Assembly: GCA_902776455.1 (NCBI GenBank)
Contig: CACYQI010000040.1
Coordinates: 1-50,938 of the forward strand
Source: an uncultured Bacteroidales bacterium
GTDB taxonomy: Bacteria; Bacteroidota; Bacteroidia; Bacteroidales; Bacteroidaceae
Reading direction: 5' to 3'
DNA: 50,938 bases
Shown: in pieces, positions 33,840 through 41,059 of the stretch
Numbering within the stretch: position 1 is the stretch's first letter
Layout of the letters: every line of letters starts with the position of its first letter
Translations under genes and position numbers: made by a program
Notes under the pieces: model-generated
Database searches by the model: none
Seen by the model: only the letters and a program-made list of their open reading frames with translations
What the model was told of the DNA's origin: nothing

Positions 33840-34023
33840 CGAAAGACCACAGACGGGGGTGTAAACCCCCGTTTTTGGTGCAACGAAAGAGAAAGCCCCG
33901 AGGGGACGACAGAGATAGATGCAAGTTGAAATTAAACAAGTTAGATATTCTGCCGCCCCTTTATGGCTTAGTTTTGTTGATGCACTTGCCCCGGGGGTTT
34001 ACACCCCCGTCTGTGGTCTTTCG
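33840..34023. repeat. MITE/REP-like element bounded by a perfect 32-bp inverted repeat
   Basis: Arms 33840-33871 and 33992-34023 are exact reverse complements. Each arm carries its own small hairpin (CGGGGGT-GTAA-ACCCCCG). The 120-bp interior includes GCCCCGAGGGGACGACAGAG and encodes nothing evident. Confidence 0.9.
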
Positions 34024-34032
34024 TCTCTTCGA

Positions 34033-34123
34033 GACTTTAGAGTAAGCCCCCGTTGACTGCTTTTCGTCAAGGAAGCCGAAGGATAGGCACATAAATAGAT
34101 GTGCTCATGTTTTTCCCCGGACA
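34033..34123. repeat. Dispersed ~90-bp element, copy A
   Basis: It runs from GACTTTAGAGTAAGCCCC to TTTTTCCCCGGACA and matches the reverse complement of 50850-50938 over its whole length at roughly 80 percent identity by eye, with two or three small gaps. Confidence 0.85.
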
Positions 34124-34316
34124 GCTGTAATCACTCACCAACTTGTTCTTCGAGATCACCTTGGTCTTTCTTGGGCAAAGGTGCATTAAGCATCAGATTC
34201 TACCCCGAGGCATGCTTTTCCCCATCCGAAGGAGGCTAAATCGGTTCGAACTGATTGCAAATCACCCCCTGCAAGTACACTATGCAGCCAGTTAGTGTAT
34301 TTTTTTGTGAAAAAGC

Positions 34317-34347
34317 TTTGTCATTTCAAAAAGTATGTGTAATTTTG
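34317..34347 (+). promoter_or_regulatory. Promoter of rpsU
   Basis: TTTG (34317-34320), a 19-bp spacer and TAATTTTG (34340-34347) match the consensus. Confidence 0.8.
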
Positions 34348-34406
34348 CGCCGCAAATTTAACTGCACAAACAAAATAACCTATTAAAAACAACAAAAAGA
34401 GAAACA

Positions 34407-34598
34407 ATGATTGTAGTATCCGTAAAAGAAGGTGAAAACATCGAGAGAGCCTTGAAGAAGTTCAAGCGTAAGTTTGAGAAGACCGGTGTGGTGAAGGAAC
34501 TCCGCGCCCGTCAGCAGTTCGACAAGCCCTCTGTTCTGAAGCGTCTTGCTATGGAACATGCTGTCTATGTACAGAAGCTCCACCGCGTAGAAGATTAA
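34407..34598 (+). CDS. rpsU: 30S ribosomal protein S21
   Basis: A 63-residue basic protein of the small ribosomal subunit. It begins MIVVSVKEGENIERALKKFK and has the family's conserved KRKFEKTGVVKELRARQ region and Lys/Arg-rich character; length is typical for Bacteroidetes S21. It is followed 82 bases later by a tyrosine recombinase and hpf. Confidence 0.95.
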   Translation: MIVVSVKEGENIERALKKFKRKFEKTGVVKELRARQQFDKPSVLKRLAMEHAVYVQKLHRVED

Positions 34599-34680
34599 AA
34601 GTCCTTAAATTTTTGACCAATCTCTTGGATTTGTCAGAAAAAACAGCTACCTTCGCAGAAGAAATCAGTATGCGAAGTGT

Positions 34681-35625
34681 GTGAATTGGATTGAAAGCTT
34701 CATAGAATACCTTCAGTACGAGCGGAATTACTCCCGCAGGACAACCGAAGGATATCAAGCCGACTTGGAAGCGTTCGAGCGGTTCTATGAGGCGACAGAC
34801 AGCAGTCTGAGCTGGGCAGAAATGCCTGCCGACATCGTGCGGCAATGGGTGGTGGAGATGATGGACAAAGGCAACGCAGCCACAAGCGTACGCCGTCGCC
34901 TCAGTTCCCTCCGCTCCTTCTACAAGTTCCTGCTGCGGCGAGGACTGGTCGCCAAAGACCCCGTCCACAACATCCCAGGGCCTAAGGTCGAGAAGAAACT
35001 CCCGACCTACGTCCGCGAGACCGAAATGGACAGACTCTTCGACGGCGACTTCTTCGGCGAAGACTATCAGGGATGGCGCGACCGCATGATACTCCTCACG
35101 TTCTATTCCACAGGCATACGCCTCTCGGAACTCGTGGGGATGAACGGCAAGGATGTGGACTTGGACCAAATGCAACTCAAAGTCACGGGCAAACGCAACA
35201 AACAGCGCATCATCCCCTATGGCGACGAGTACGGCGACAGCCTCCGGCAATACCTCACTGTGCGTGAGGCATTCGCCCGACAGAAAGCCGCCGGCGATGC
35301 AAGTCTCTTCCTCGACGAAAGGAGCGGACGGCGGATGAACCCCGCCAAAGTGCGCGACATCGTCAAGAAATACCTGTCGATGGTCACGACACAGCGGCGC
35401 AACAGCCCCCACGTCCTGAGGCATACGTTCGCCACAGCAATGCTCAACCATCAGGCTGACCTGCAGTCGGTCAAGGAACTCCTCGGGCACGAAAGGCTGT
35501 CAACAACAGAAATCTACACGCACACAACTTTCGAACAACTGAAAGAAATGTATAACCAAGCCCACCCTCGGGCAAAAACAAAAGGAGGTAACTATGGAAA
35601 TCAAAATTCAGGCAATCCACTTTGA
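34681..35625 (+). CDS. Tyrosine recombinase (XerC/XerD-like)
   Basis: A 314-residue integrase-family recombinase, probably a chromosomal Xer protein that resolves dimers. The N-terminal SAM-like core-binding domain (about 1-90) starts WIESFIEYLQYERNYSRRTT. The catalytic residues are all present: Arg at about 147 (TGIRLSEL), Lys at about 172 (VTGKRNKQR), His 244 and Arg 247 (HVLRH), His 270 (LGHERL) and Tyr 279 (EIYTHTT). The frame starts at GTG 34681. Its C-terminus runs 32 bases into hpf, about 15 residues beyond the usual HPRA end. Placement between rpsU and hpf and the full catalytic set argue for a housekeeping Xer rather than a mobile-element integrase. Confidence 0.9.
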   Translation: MNWIESFIEYLQYERNYSRRTTEGYQADLEAFERFYEATDSSLSWAEMPADIVRQWVVEMMDKGNAATSVRRRLSSLRSFYKFLLRRGLVAKDPVHNIPGPKVEKKLPTYVRETEMDRLFDGDFFGEDYQGWRDRMILLTFYSTGIRLSELVGMNGKDVDLDQMQLKVTGKRNKQRIIPYGDEYGDSLRQYLTVREAFARQKAAGDASLFLDERSGRRMNPAKVRDIVKKYLSMVTTQRRNSPHVLRHTFATAMLNHQADLQSVKELLGHERLSTTEIYTHTTFEQLKEMYNQAHPRAKTKGGNYGNQNSGNPL

Positions 35626-35893
35626 GGCAACAGAGAAACTGGAGAAGTTCATCGAAAAGAAACTCTCCAAACTTGCTAAGTTCAACGACGAAATCGGAAG
35701 GGTAGAGGTGTCACTGAAGGTTGTAAAGCCTGAGACCGCTCTGAACAAGGAAGCCGCCCTGAGAGTCATACTGCCAGGCACCGAATTGTTCGCTCAGGAA
35801 ACATGCAACACATTCGAAGAAGCAATCGATAAAACTGTGGAATCTTTGCTGCGGCAAGCCACTAAATATAAAGAAAAGCAAAAAAATCGTTAA
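35594..35893 (+). CDS. hpf: Ribosome hibernation-promoting factor (HPF/YfiA/RaiA family)
   Basis: A 99-residue short-form hibernation factor that binds the 30S decoding region in stationary phase. It begins MEIKIQAIHFEATEKLEKFI and has the beta-alpha-beta-beta-beta-alpha layout of the family, ending in a basic LLRQATKYKEKQKNR helix. Its start lies inside the recombinase gene, preceded by AAAGGAGGT, an unusually good Shine-Dalgarno for this phylum, suggesting coupled translation. It lacks the C-terminal dimerisation domain of long HPFs. Confidence 0.9.
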   Translation: MEIKIQAIHFEATEKLEKFIEKKLSKLAKFNDEIGRVEVSLKVVKPETALNKEAALRVILPGTELFAQETCNTFEEAIDKTVESLLRQATKYKEKQKNR

Positions 35894-35909
35894 AAAAACG
35901 ACCAAACGC

Positions 35910-35940
35910 TTTGTCAGTTCAGAAATAATTTGTAATTTTG
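35910..35940 (+). promoter_or_regulatory. Promoter of the tRNA-tuf cluster
   Basis: TTTG (35910-35913), a 19-bp spacer and TAATTTTG (35933-35940) match the consensus; tRNA-Thr begins 43 bases downstream. Confidence 0.8.
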
Positions 35941-35982
35941 CAGCCGATTAGACGTGTTCGCATGTCAATACGGCTGTATTTC

Positions 35983-36056
35983 GCCTCTTTAGCTCAGTTG
36001 GCCAGAGCACGTGATTTGTAATCTCGGGGTCGTTGGTTCGAATCCGACAAGAGGCT
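35983..36056 (+). tRNA. tRNA-Thr (TGT)
   Basis: A full cloverleaf with acceptor GCCTCTT/AAGAGGC, anticodon loop TTTGTAA and T loop GTTCGAATC. First gene of the tRNA-tuf cluster. Confidence 0.97.
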
Positions 36057-36100
36057 CAGCAGGCAAGCGTGTCCGCTGATAAGGAAACACAAACAGGAAT

Positions 36101-36183
36101 GGGTGGTTACCAGAGTGGCCAAATGGGGCAGACTGTAAATCTGCTGGCTTTCGCCTTCGGTGGTTCGAATCCATCACCACCCA
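36101..36183 (+). tRNA. tRNA-Tyr (GTA)
   Basis: An 83-nt class II tRNA with a long variable arm. Acceptor GGGTGGT/ACCACCC, anticodon loop CTGTAAA. Confidence 0.97.
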
Positions 36184-36292
36184 CATCTTGCAAACGAACA
36201 TGCCGAACTTTCGCGCTGGCAGAACGCACAGACAGGCTTGCCTGAAAGTGCACATCGGCAATCGCGAAAGAAACGGGTTCTCAAAGAGAAAT

Positions 36293-36365
36293 GCGGAAGT
36301 AGCTCAGTCGATAGAGCACTAGCCTTCCAAGCTGGGGGTCGCGGGTTTGAGCCCCGTCTTCCGCT
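36293..36365 (+). tRNA. tRNA-Gly (TCC)
   Basis: Acceptor GCGGAAG/CTTCCGC, anticodon loop CTTCCAA, T arm GCGGGTTTGAGCCCCG. Confidence 0.97.
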
Positions 36366-36398
36366 CTGTTCGAGACAAGATGGTTAATAATTGATGTT

Positions 36399-36470
<72 letters not shown>

Positions 36471-36526
36471 CTAAAGAGAAACGATTCACATACATTATTT
36501 ATATATTATATAAACAAAACAACGTT

Positions 36527-37686
36527 ATGGCAAAAGAAAAATTCGAACGTACCAAACCGCATGTAAACATTGGTACTATTGGTCATGTCGACCACGGTAA
36601 GACTACTTTGACCGCTGCAATTTCTAAGGTTCTCCACGAGCGTCTGGGTACAGGCGAGGAGGTTAAGTCTTTCGATCAGATTGACAATGCACCCGAGGAG
36701 AAGGAGCGTGGTATTACTATTAATACTGCACACATTGAGTATGAGACCGCTAAGCGTCACTACGCTCACGTTGACTGCCCGGGTCACGCCGACTATGTGA
36801 AGAACATGGTAACTGGTGCTGCTCAGATGGACGGCGCTATCATCGTAGTTCATCCTGCTCGCTCGTCAGGTGAACGTTCCCCGTCTGGTTGTGTTCCTGA
36901 ACAAGTGTGACATGGTCGAGGACGAGGAAATGCTCGAACTCGTTGAGATGGAAATGCAGGAACTTCTCGCTCAGTATGAGTTCGAGGAGGATACTCCATT
37001 CATCCGCGGCTCTGCTCTTGGTGCCTTGAATGGTGTTAAGGAGTGGGAAGACAAGGTTATGGAGCTGATGGATGCTTGCGACAACTGGATTCAGGAGCCC
37101 GTACGCGACAAGGATAAGGCATTCTTGATGCCCGTCGAGGACGTCTTCTCTATCACAGGTCGTGGTACCGTTGCTACCGGTCGTATCGAGACTGGTGTCG
37201 TTAAGGTAGGTGACGAAGTTCAGATCCTTGGTCTCGGTGAAGACAAGAAGTCTGTCATCACTGGTGTCGAGATGTTCCGTAAGATCCTTGACGAAGGTGA
37301 AGCTGGCGATAACGTAGGTCTGCTCCTCCGTGGTATCGACAAGAACGAGGTGAAGCGTGGTATGGTTATCACTCACCCCGGAGCTATCACTCCTCACAAG
37401 GGCTTCAAGGCTTCTATCTATGTCCTGAAGAAGGAAGAAGAAGGAAGAAGGTGGCCGTCACACTCCGTTCGGCAACAAGTATCGTCCTCAGTTCTACCTC
37501 CGCACCATGGACTGCACCGGTGAGATCCACCTTCCCGATGGAATCGAAATGGTAATGCCCGGTGATAACGTAGAGATCAAGGTTGAGCTTATCTACGCAG
37601 TGGCTCTGAACGTAGGTCTGCGCTTCGCTATCCGCGAAGGCGGTCGCACCGTAGGTTCTGGCCAGATTACAGAGGTATTCGACTAA
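36527..37686 (+). pseudogene. tuf: Elongation factor Tu, broken by a 38-nt deletion and a 10-nt duplication
   Basis: EF-Tu is the GTPase that delivers aminoacyl-tRNA to the ribosome and is essential. The N-terminus is normal ([20 protein letters not shown], then the [12 protein letters not shown] region). After MDGAIIVV the frame breaks at 36850/36851, where 13 near-invariant residues (AATDGPMPQTREH in homologues) are missing apart from one base, and the next frame resumes with [13 protein letters not shown] second break follows YVLKKEE, where AAGAAGGAAG occurs twice in tandem (37428-37437 and 37438-37447); the third frame then runs to the normal end GQITEVFD. Undoing both lesions gives exactly 395 codons, the size expected for EF-Tu. 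So these are discrete lesions in an otherwise perfect gene, most likely assembly or sequencing errors. Confidence 0.95.
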
Positions 37687-37758
37687 TAGACAACCTTCGA
37701 GGCCTTGCCTCATAGATGATAATTGGGTGGGTAGAAACGCTTCTGCCCACCCAAATAT

Positions 37759-37831
37759 ACGGGAATAGCTCAGTTGGTAGAGCATCGGTCTCCAAAACCG
37801 AGGGTCGTGAGTTCGAGTCTTACTTCCCGTG
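37759..37831 (+). tRNA. tRNA-Trp (CCA)
   Basis: Acceptor ACGGGAA/TTCCCGT, anticodon loop CTCCAAA. CCA follows the discriminator G in the DNA. It lies between tuf and secE, as is usual in Bacteroidetes. Confidence 0.97.
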
Positions 37832-37847
37832 CCAAATAGCAAATGAT

Positions 37848-38045
37848 ATGTTTGATAGTTTTAAGAAATATTGTAAGGAATCATACGAAGAACTGGTAAA
37901 CCAAACTACTTGGCCTACACGTTCAGAACTTATGAACAGTGCTGTTGTAGTATTAACTGCTTCCCTATGCATAGCACTGGTAGTTTTCGTTATGGACTTC
38001 GTGTTCCAGTCCGGAATGGAAGTCATCTATGGTTTGCTGCGATAA
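37848..38045 (+). CDS. secE: Preprotein translocase subunit SecE
   Basis: A 65-residue subunit of the SecYEG channel. An amphipathic N-terminal helix (FKKYCKESYEELVNQTTWPT) with the conserved E-L-x-x-x-T/V-W-P motif precedes one membrane helix (about 34-55). The start chosen is the ATG at 37848, directly after tRNA-Trp. Confidence 0.95.
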   Translation: MFDSFKKYCKESYEELVNQTTWPTRSELMNSAVVVLTASLCIALVVFVMDFVFQSGMEVIYGLLR

Positions 38046-38061
38046 ATAATTCTCTCAGGAA

Positions 38062-38616
38062 ATGGCAGACGCTGGAATGAAGTGGTATGTTTTACGTGCC
38101 ATCAGTGGTAAAGAGGGTAAGGTTAAGGAGGTTATCGATGCGCTGATTAACAATCAGCCCGATTTCGCCAAGCATGTCTCTCAAGTGCTGATTCCTACTG
38201 AGAAGGTAGTCACAGTCTCCGCGGGCAAACGCAAGATAAAGGAGAAGAACCGTTACCCCGGTTATGTCTTTGTCGAGGCAGAATTGGTGGGTGAGACTCA
38301 AGCTCGCTTGCGCAATGTGTCCAACGTGATGGGCTTCCTAAGTGACTCTCGCACAAGTAATGTCCCCATGCCTCTGCGTCCCTCCGAAGTGAGCCAGATG
38401 CTGGGAACCATCGACGAATTGGCAGAGATACCCGAAGATGTAGTCATCCCCTTCGAGGTGGGTGAGAGCATCAAGGTGTCCGACGGACCGTTCAGCGGAT
38501 TCGATGCTGTCGTCGAAGAAGTGAATAACGAAAAGAAGAAGCTGAAGGTAATGGTCAAGATCTTCGGTCGCAAAACGCCCGTCGAACTTGGTTTCACACA
38601 GGTTGAGAAGCTTTAA
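38062..38616 (+). CDS. nusG: Transcription termination/antitermination protein NusG
   Basis: A 184-residue transcription elongation factor that binds RNA polymerase and couples it to Rho or the ribosome. The NGN domain (about 5-115) starts [20 protein letters not shown] and contains [13 protein letters not shown]. The KOW domain (about 130-184) contains [20 protein letters not shown]. It lies 16 bases after secE. Confidence 0.96.
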   Translation: MADAGMKWYVLRAISGKEGKVKEVIDALINNQPDFAKHVSQVLIPTEKVVTVSAGKRKIKEKNRYPGYVFVEAELVGETQARLRNVSNVMGFLSDSRTSNVPMPLRPSEVSQMLGTIDELAEIPEDVVIPFEVGESIKVSDGPFSGFDAVVEEVNNEKKKLKVMVKIFGRKTPVELGFTQVEKL

Positions 38617-38674
38617 GGCAGTCTGTTACATGCCTTGGGGTTTCAAATAAACAACAATAATAAAGTATAATCAA

Positions 38675-39076
38675 ATGGCTAAAGAAGTTGCTGGATTAAT
38701 CAAATTACAGATTAAAGGAGGCGCTGCAAATCCATCTCCCCCAGTAGGCCCTGCTTTGGGTTCCGCCAGAACGCAGGATCGTGCCGGCAAGGTGCTGCCT
38801 GTGGTCATCACTTACTACACGGACAAGTCTTACGATTTCATTGTCAAGACTCCTCCTGTGGCAGTACAGTTGATTGAGGCTGCCAAGGTCAAGGGTGGTA
38901 GCGCAGAGCCCAACCGTAAGAAGGTTGCCGAGATAACTTGGGATCAGGTTCGCACTATTGCTCAGGATAAGATGCCTGACTTGAACTGCTTTACTGTAGA
39001 GTCTGCAATGACTTTGGTAGCAGGTACTGCAAGAAGTATGGGTATCACTGTCAAGGGTGAGTTCCCTGGTAAATAA
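38675..39076 (+). CDS. rplK: 50S ribosomal protein L11 with an in-frame internal deletion
   Basis: A 133-residue L11, 13-14 short of the usual about 146-147. The N-terminal [20 protein letters not shown] and [10 protein letters not shown] are normal. The sequence then jumps directly to ARTQDRAGK, missing the near-invariant KGINIMEFCKQFN (13 codons, 39 nt) that contributes a helix of the N-terminal domain near the thiostrepton and release-factor contact region. The RNA-binding C-terminal domain (about 60-133) is intact. The reading frame is maintained. Because the lost block is among the most conserved parts of L11, this deletion is suspicious in the same way as those in tuf. Confidence 0.93.
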   Translation: MAKEVAGLIKLQIKGGAANPSPPVGPALGSARTQDRAGKVLPVVITYYTDKSYDFIVKTPPVAVQLIEAAKVKGGSAEPNRKKVAEITWDQVRTIAQDKMPDLNCFTVESAMTLVAGTARSMGITVKGEFPGK

Positions 39077-39094
39077 CTTTAACTTCAATTGAAA

Positions 39095-39793
39095 ATGAGT
39101 AAACTGACAAAGAACCAGAAGTTGGTAGCTGATAAGATTGAAGCAGGGAAGGCATACACCTTGAAGGAGGCTGCCGGCTTGGTGAAGGAGATAACGACCA
39201 CCAAGTTCGACGCTTCTGTTGATATCGATGTGCGTCTGGGCGTTGACCCCAGAAAGGCAAACCAGATGGTTCGCGGCGTTGTGTCGCTGCCTAACGGAAC
39301 GGGTAAGGTTACTCGTGTCCTTTGCCTCTGCACACCTGATGCCGAAGCTGCTGCAAAGGAAGCAGGTGCTGACTATGTAGGTCTCGATGAGTACATCGAG
39401 AAGATTAAAGGTGGTTGGACTGACGTTGATGTTATCATCACGATGCCCTCCATCATGGGTAAGATTGGTGCTCTGGGCCGTGTGCTCGGTCCCCGTGGCC
39501 TGATGCCTAACCCCAAGAGTGGAACTGTAACTATGGATGTAGCCAAGGCTGTCCGTGAAGTGAAGCAGGGTAAGATTGACTTCAAGGTCGATAAGACTGG
39601 TATCGTGCATACCTCTATCGGCAAGGTGTCTTTCACTGCCGACATGATTGCACAGAATGCGAAGGAGTTCATCTCGACGATTATCAAGTTGAAGCCCGCT
39701 GCCGCCAAGGGTACATACATCAAGAGTATTTATCTTTCAAGTACTATGAGCCGTGGCATCAAGGTTGATCCTAAGGCTACTGAGGAAATCTAA
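39095..39793 (+). CDS. rplA: 50S ribosomal protein L1
   Basis: A 232-residue protein of the L1 stalk. The start at ATG 39095 is preferred over an in-frame TTG six bases upstream. Typical blocks are [39 protein letters not shown] (about 127-145) and the closing [11 protein letters not shown]. Length and composition are normal. Confidence 0.97.
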   Translation: MSKLTKNQKLVADKIEAGKAYTLKEAAGLVKEITTTKFDASVDIDVRLGVDPRKANQMVRGVVSLPNGTGKVTRVLCLCTPDAEAAAKEAGADYVGLDEYIEKIKGGWTDVDVIITMPSIMGKIGALGRVLGPRGLMPNPKSGTVTMDVAKAVREVKQGKIDFKVDKTGIVHTSIGKVSFTADMIAQNAKEFISTIIKLKPAAAKGTYIKSIYLSSTMSRGIKVDPKATEEI

Positions 39794-39808
39794 TAAAGCT
39801 GTAACATC

Positions 39809-40315
39809 ATGAGAAAGGAAGATAAAATTGCAATCATTGCGCAGCTTGGCGAATTGCTCAAGCAGTATCCCCACTTCTACTTGGTAGATGTTGAGGGTAT
39901 GGATGCAGCCAGCACGAGCAGCCTGCGCCGTAAGTGTTTTGAGAAGGACCTCAAGATGGTCGTTGTCAAGAACACTTTGATGACAAAGGCTCTTGAAGCT
40001 GCAGAAGGGAACTTCGATGAACTGAAGCCGGCATTGGTTGGCACTACAGCCTTGATTCTGACTGAGACTGCCAATGTTCCTGCCAAGCTCATCAAGGAGC
40101 TGAACAGCAAGAAGCAGGAGAAGCCTGCCTTCAAGGCTGCTTATGCCGAAGGTGCTCTCTATGTGGGTGCTGACCAGCTGATGACTCTCGTTGCTCTGAA
40201 GAGCAAGAACGAACTGATAGCAGACGTGATTGCCGCTCTCGAATCTCCGATTATGAACGTACTGAGTGCGTTGGAAAATCGCGAGGAGAAGGCTGCCGAG
40301 GCTGCTGCAGAGTAA
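39809..40315 (+). CDS. rplJ: 50S ribosomal protein L10
   Basis: A 168-residue stalk-base protein. It begins MRKEDKIAIIAQLGELLKQY and contains FYLVDVEGMDAASTSSLRRK and VVVKNTLMTKALE; the C-terminal helix that binds L7/L12 dimers is Ala/Glu-rich. It lies 15 bases after rplA, so there is no room for the classical L10 leader between them. Confidence 0.96.
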   Translation: MRKEDKIAIIAQLGELLKQYPHFYLVDVEGMDAASTSSLRRKCFEKDLKMVVVKNTLMTKALEAAEGNFDELKPALVGTTALILTETANVPAKLIKELNSKKQEKPAFKAAYAEGALYVGADQLMTLVALKSKNELIADVIAALESPIMNVLSALENREEKAAEAAAE

Positions 40316-40355
40316 TTAACCCAAGTATAATAACAACTTAAATACATTAAAAGAA

Positions 40356-40730
40356 ATGGCTGATATAAAGGCTCTTGCTGCTGAGCTCGTAGCGCTCACA
40401 GTACAGGAAGTAATTGATCTTAAGAACGAACTTAAGGAAACTTATGGCATCGAGCCCGCTGCTGCTGCTGTCGTAGTTGCTGCCGGTGGTGAAGGTGCAG
40501 GCGCTGCTGCCGAGGAAAAGACCGACTTCGATGTTGTCCTCAAGAGTGCAGGTGCTGCCAAGCTGCAGGTTGTTAAGGCTGTCAAGGAAGCTTGCGGTCT
40601 TGGCCTGAAGGAAGCAAAGGAAATGGTTGACGGCGCTCCCAGCGTGCTGAAGGAAGGCATGCCTAAGGCTGACGCAGAGGCTCTGAAGAAGACTCTCGAG
40701 GAAGCTGGCGCTGAGGTTGAACTCAAGTAA
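40356..40730 (+). CDS. rplL: 50S ribosomal protein L7/L12
   Basis: A 124-residue acidic stalk protein. The N-terminal dimerisation domain (about 1-35) and an Ala/Gly hinge (about 36-52) precede the C-terminal domain with [20 protein letters not shown] and [15 protein letters not shown]. Length is normal. Confidence 0.97.
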   Translation: MADIKALAAELVALTVQEVIDLKNELKETYGIEPAAAAVVVAAGGEGAGAAAEEKTDFDVVLKSAGAAKLQVVKAVKEACGLGLKEAKEMVDGAPSVLKEGMPKADAEALKKTLEEAGAEVELK

Positions 40731-40760
40731 TACTTCCCTTCCCCAAAAGGGACTAACGGT

Positions 40761-40795
40761 AAAGGATCCTCTGGTAGAGGGTTCTTTGCCTTTTT
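40761..40795 (+). terminator. Terminator or attenuator between rplL and rpoB
   Basis: A 12-bp stem (AAAGGATCCTCT at 40761-40772 with AGAGGGTTCTTT at 40776-40787, two wobble pairs) with a GGT loop, followed by GCC and a run of five T. Partial termination here would lower rpoBC relative to the ribosomal protein genes, as known in other bacteria. Confidence 0.7.
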
Positions 40796-40860
40796 GTGTC
40801 TATAAACTTTATAACCATTTGCAGCCTTCTGAAGCTGCCCGAAGGGGGGGGCGATTTACG

Positions 40861-40948
40861 CTCCGTGCTGTGTAGGCCGATGCTCCGTGGAGCGTAAGCC
40901 GATGCTCCGTGCTGTGTAAGCCGATGCTCCGTGGAGCGTGTATCGAAT
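40861..40948. repeat. 22-bp palindromic-core array (copy 5) in the rplL-rpoB spacer
   Basis: Cores start at 40861 (CTCCGTGCTG), 40883 (CTCCGTGGAG), 40905 (CTCCGTGCTG) and 40927 (CTCCGTGGAG), exactly 22 bp apart. Two cores have lost the right half of the palindrome. The 329-bp spacer holds only this array and the terminator. Confidence 0.93.
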
Positions 40949-41059
40949 CCCTTAGGGTTTGTCTGCGAGAATGCTGTGTTTCGGACCGCGATGCGGGGGC
41001 AAACGAATGGTTGAGAGACGTTTATAAATAATTTCACGAGAAAGCAATATCAAGTTTAG

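Larger units (their letters stand above)
33446..34316. other. Repeat-rich intergenic region before rpsU
   Basis: No credible gene. It holds the longest 22-bp array (33476-33651), a 32-bp perfect inverted repeat enclosing 120 bp (33840-34023), and one copy of a roughly 90-bp dispersed element (34033-34123). The stretch 34124-34316 shows nothing I can name. Confidence 0.75.

Noticed and set aside
34648-34655. Separate promoter for the recombinase gene (TACCTTCG)
   Set aside because: One mismatch to TAnnTTTG and only a weak TTG at -33; co-transcription with rpsU is equally likely.
37450-37550. Riboswitch or leader RNA elements in the ribosomal protein cluster
   Set aside because: The spacers between secE, nusG, rplK, rplA and rplJ are 15-60 bases, too short for known leaders, and show no strong fold by eye.
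36527-37686. Programmed frameshifting in tuf
   Set aside because: The first lesion is a loss of 38 nt and the second a 10-nt tandem duplication; neither has a slippery heptamer with a pseudoknot, and no EF-Tu is known to use frameshifting.
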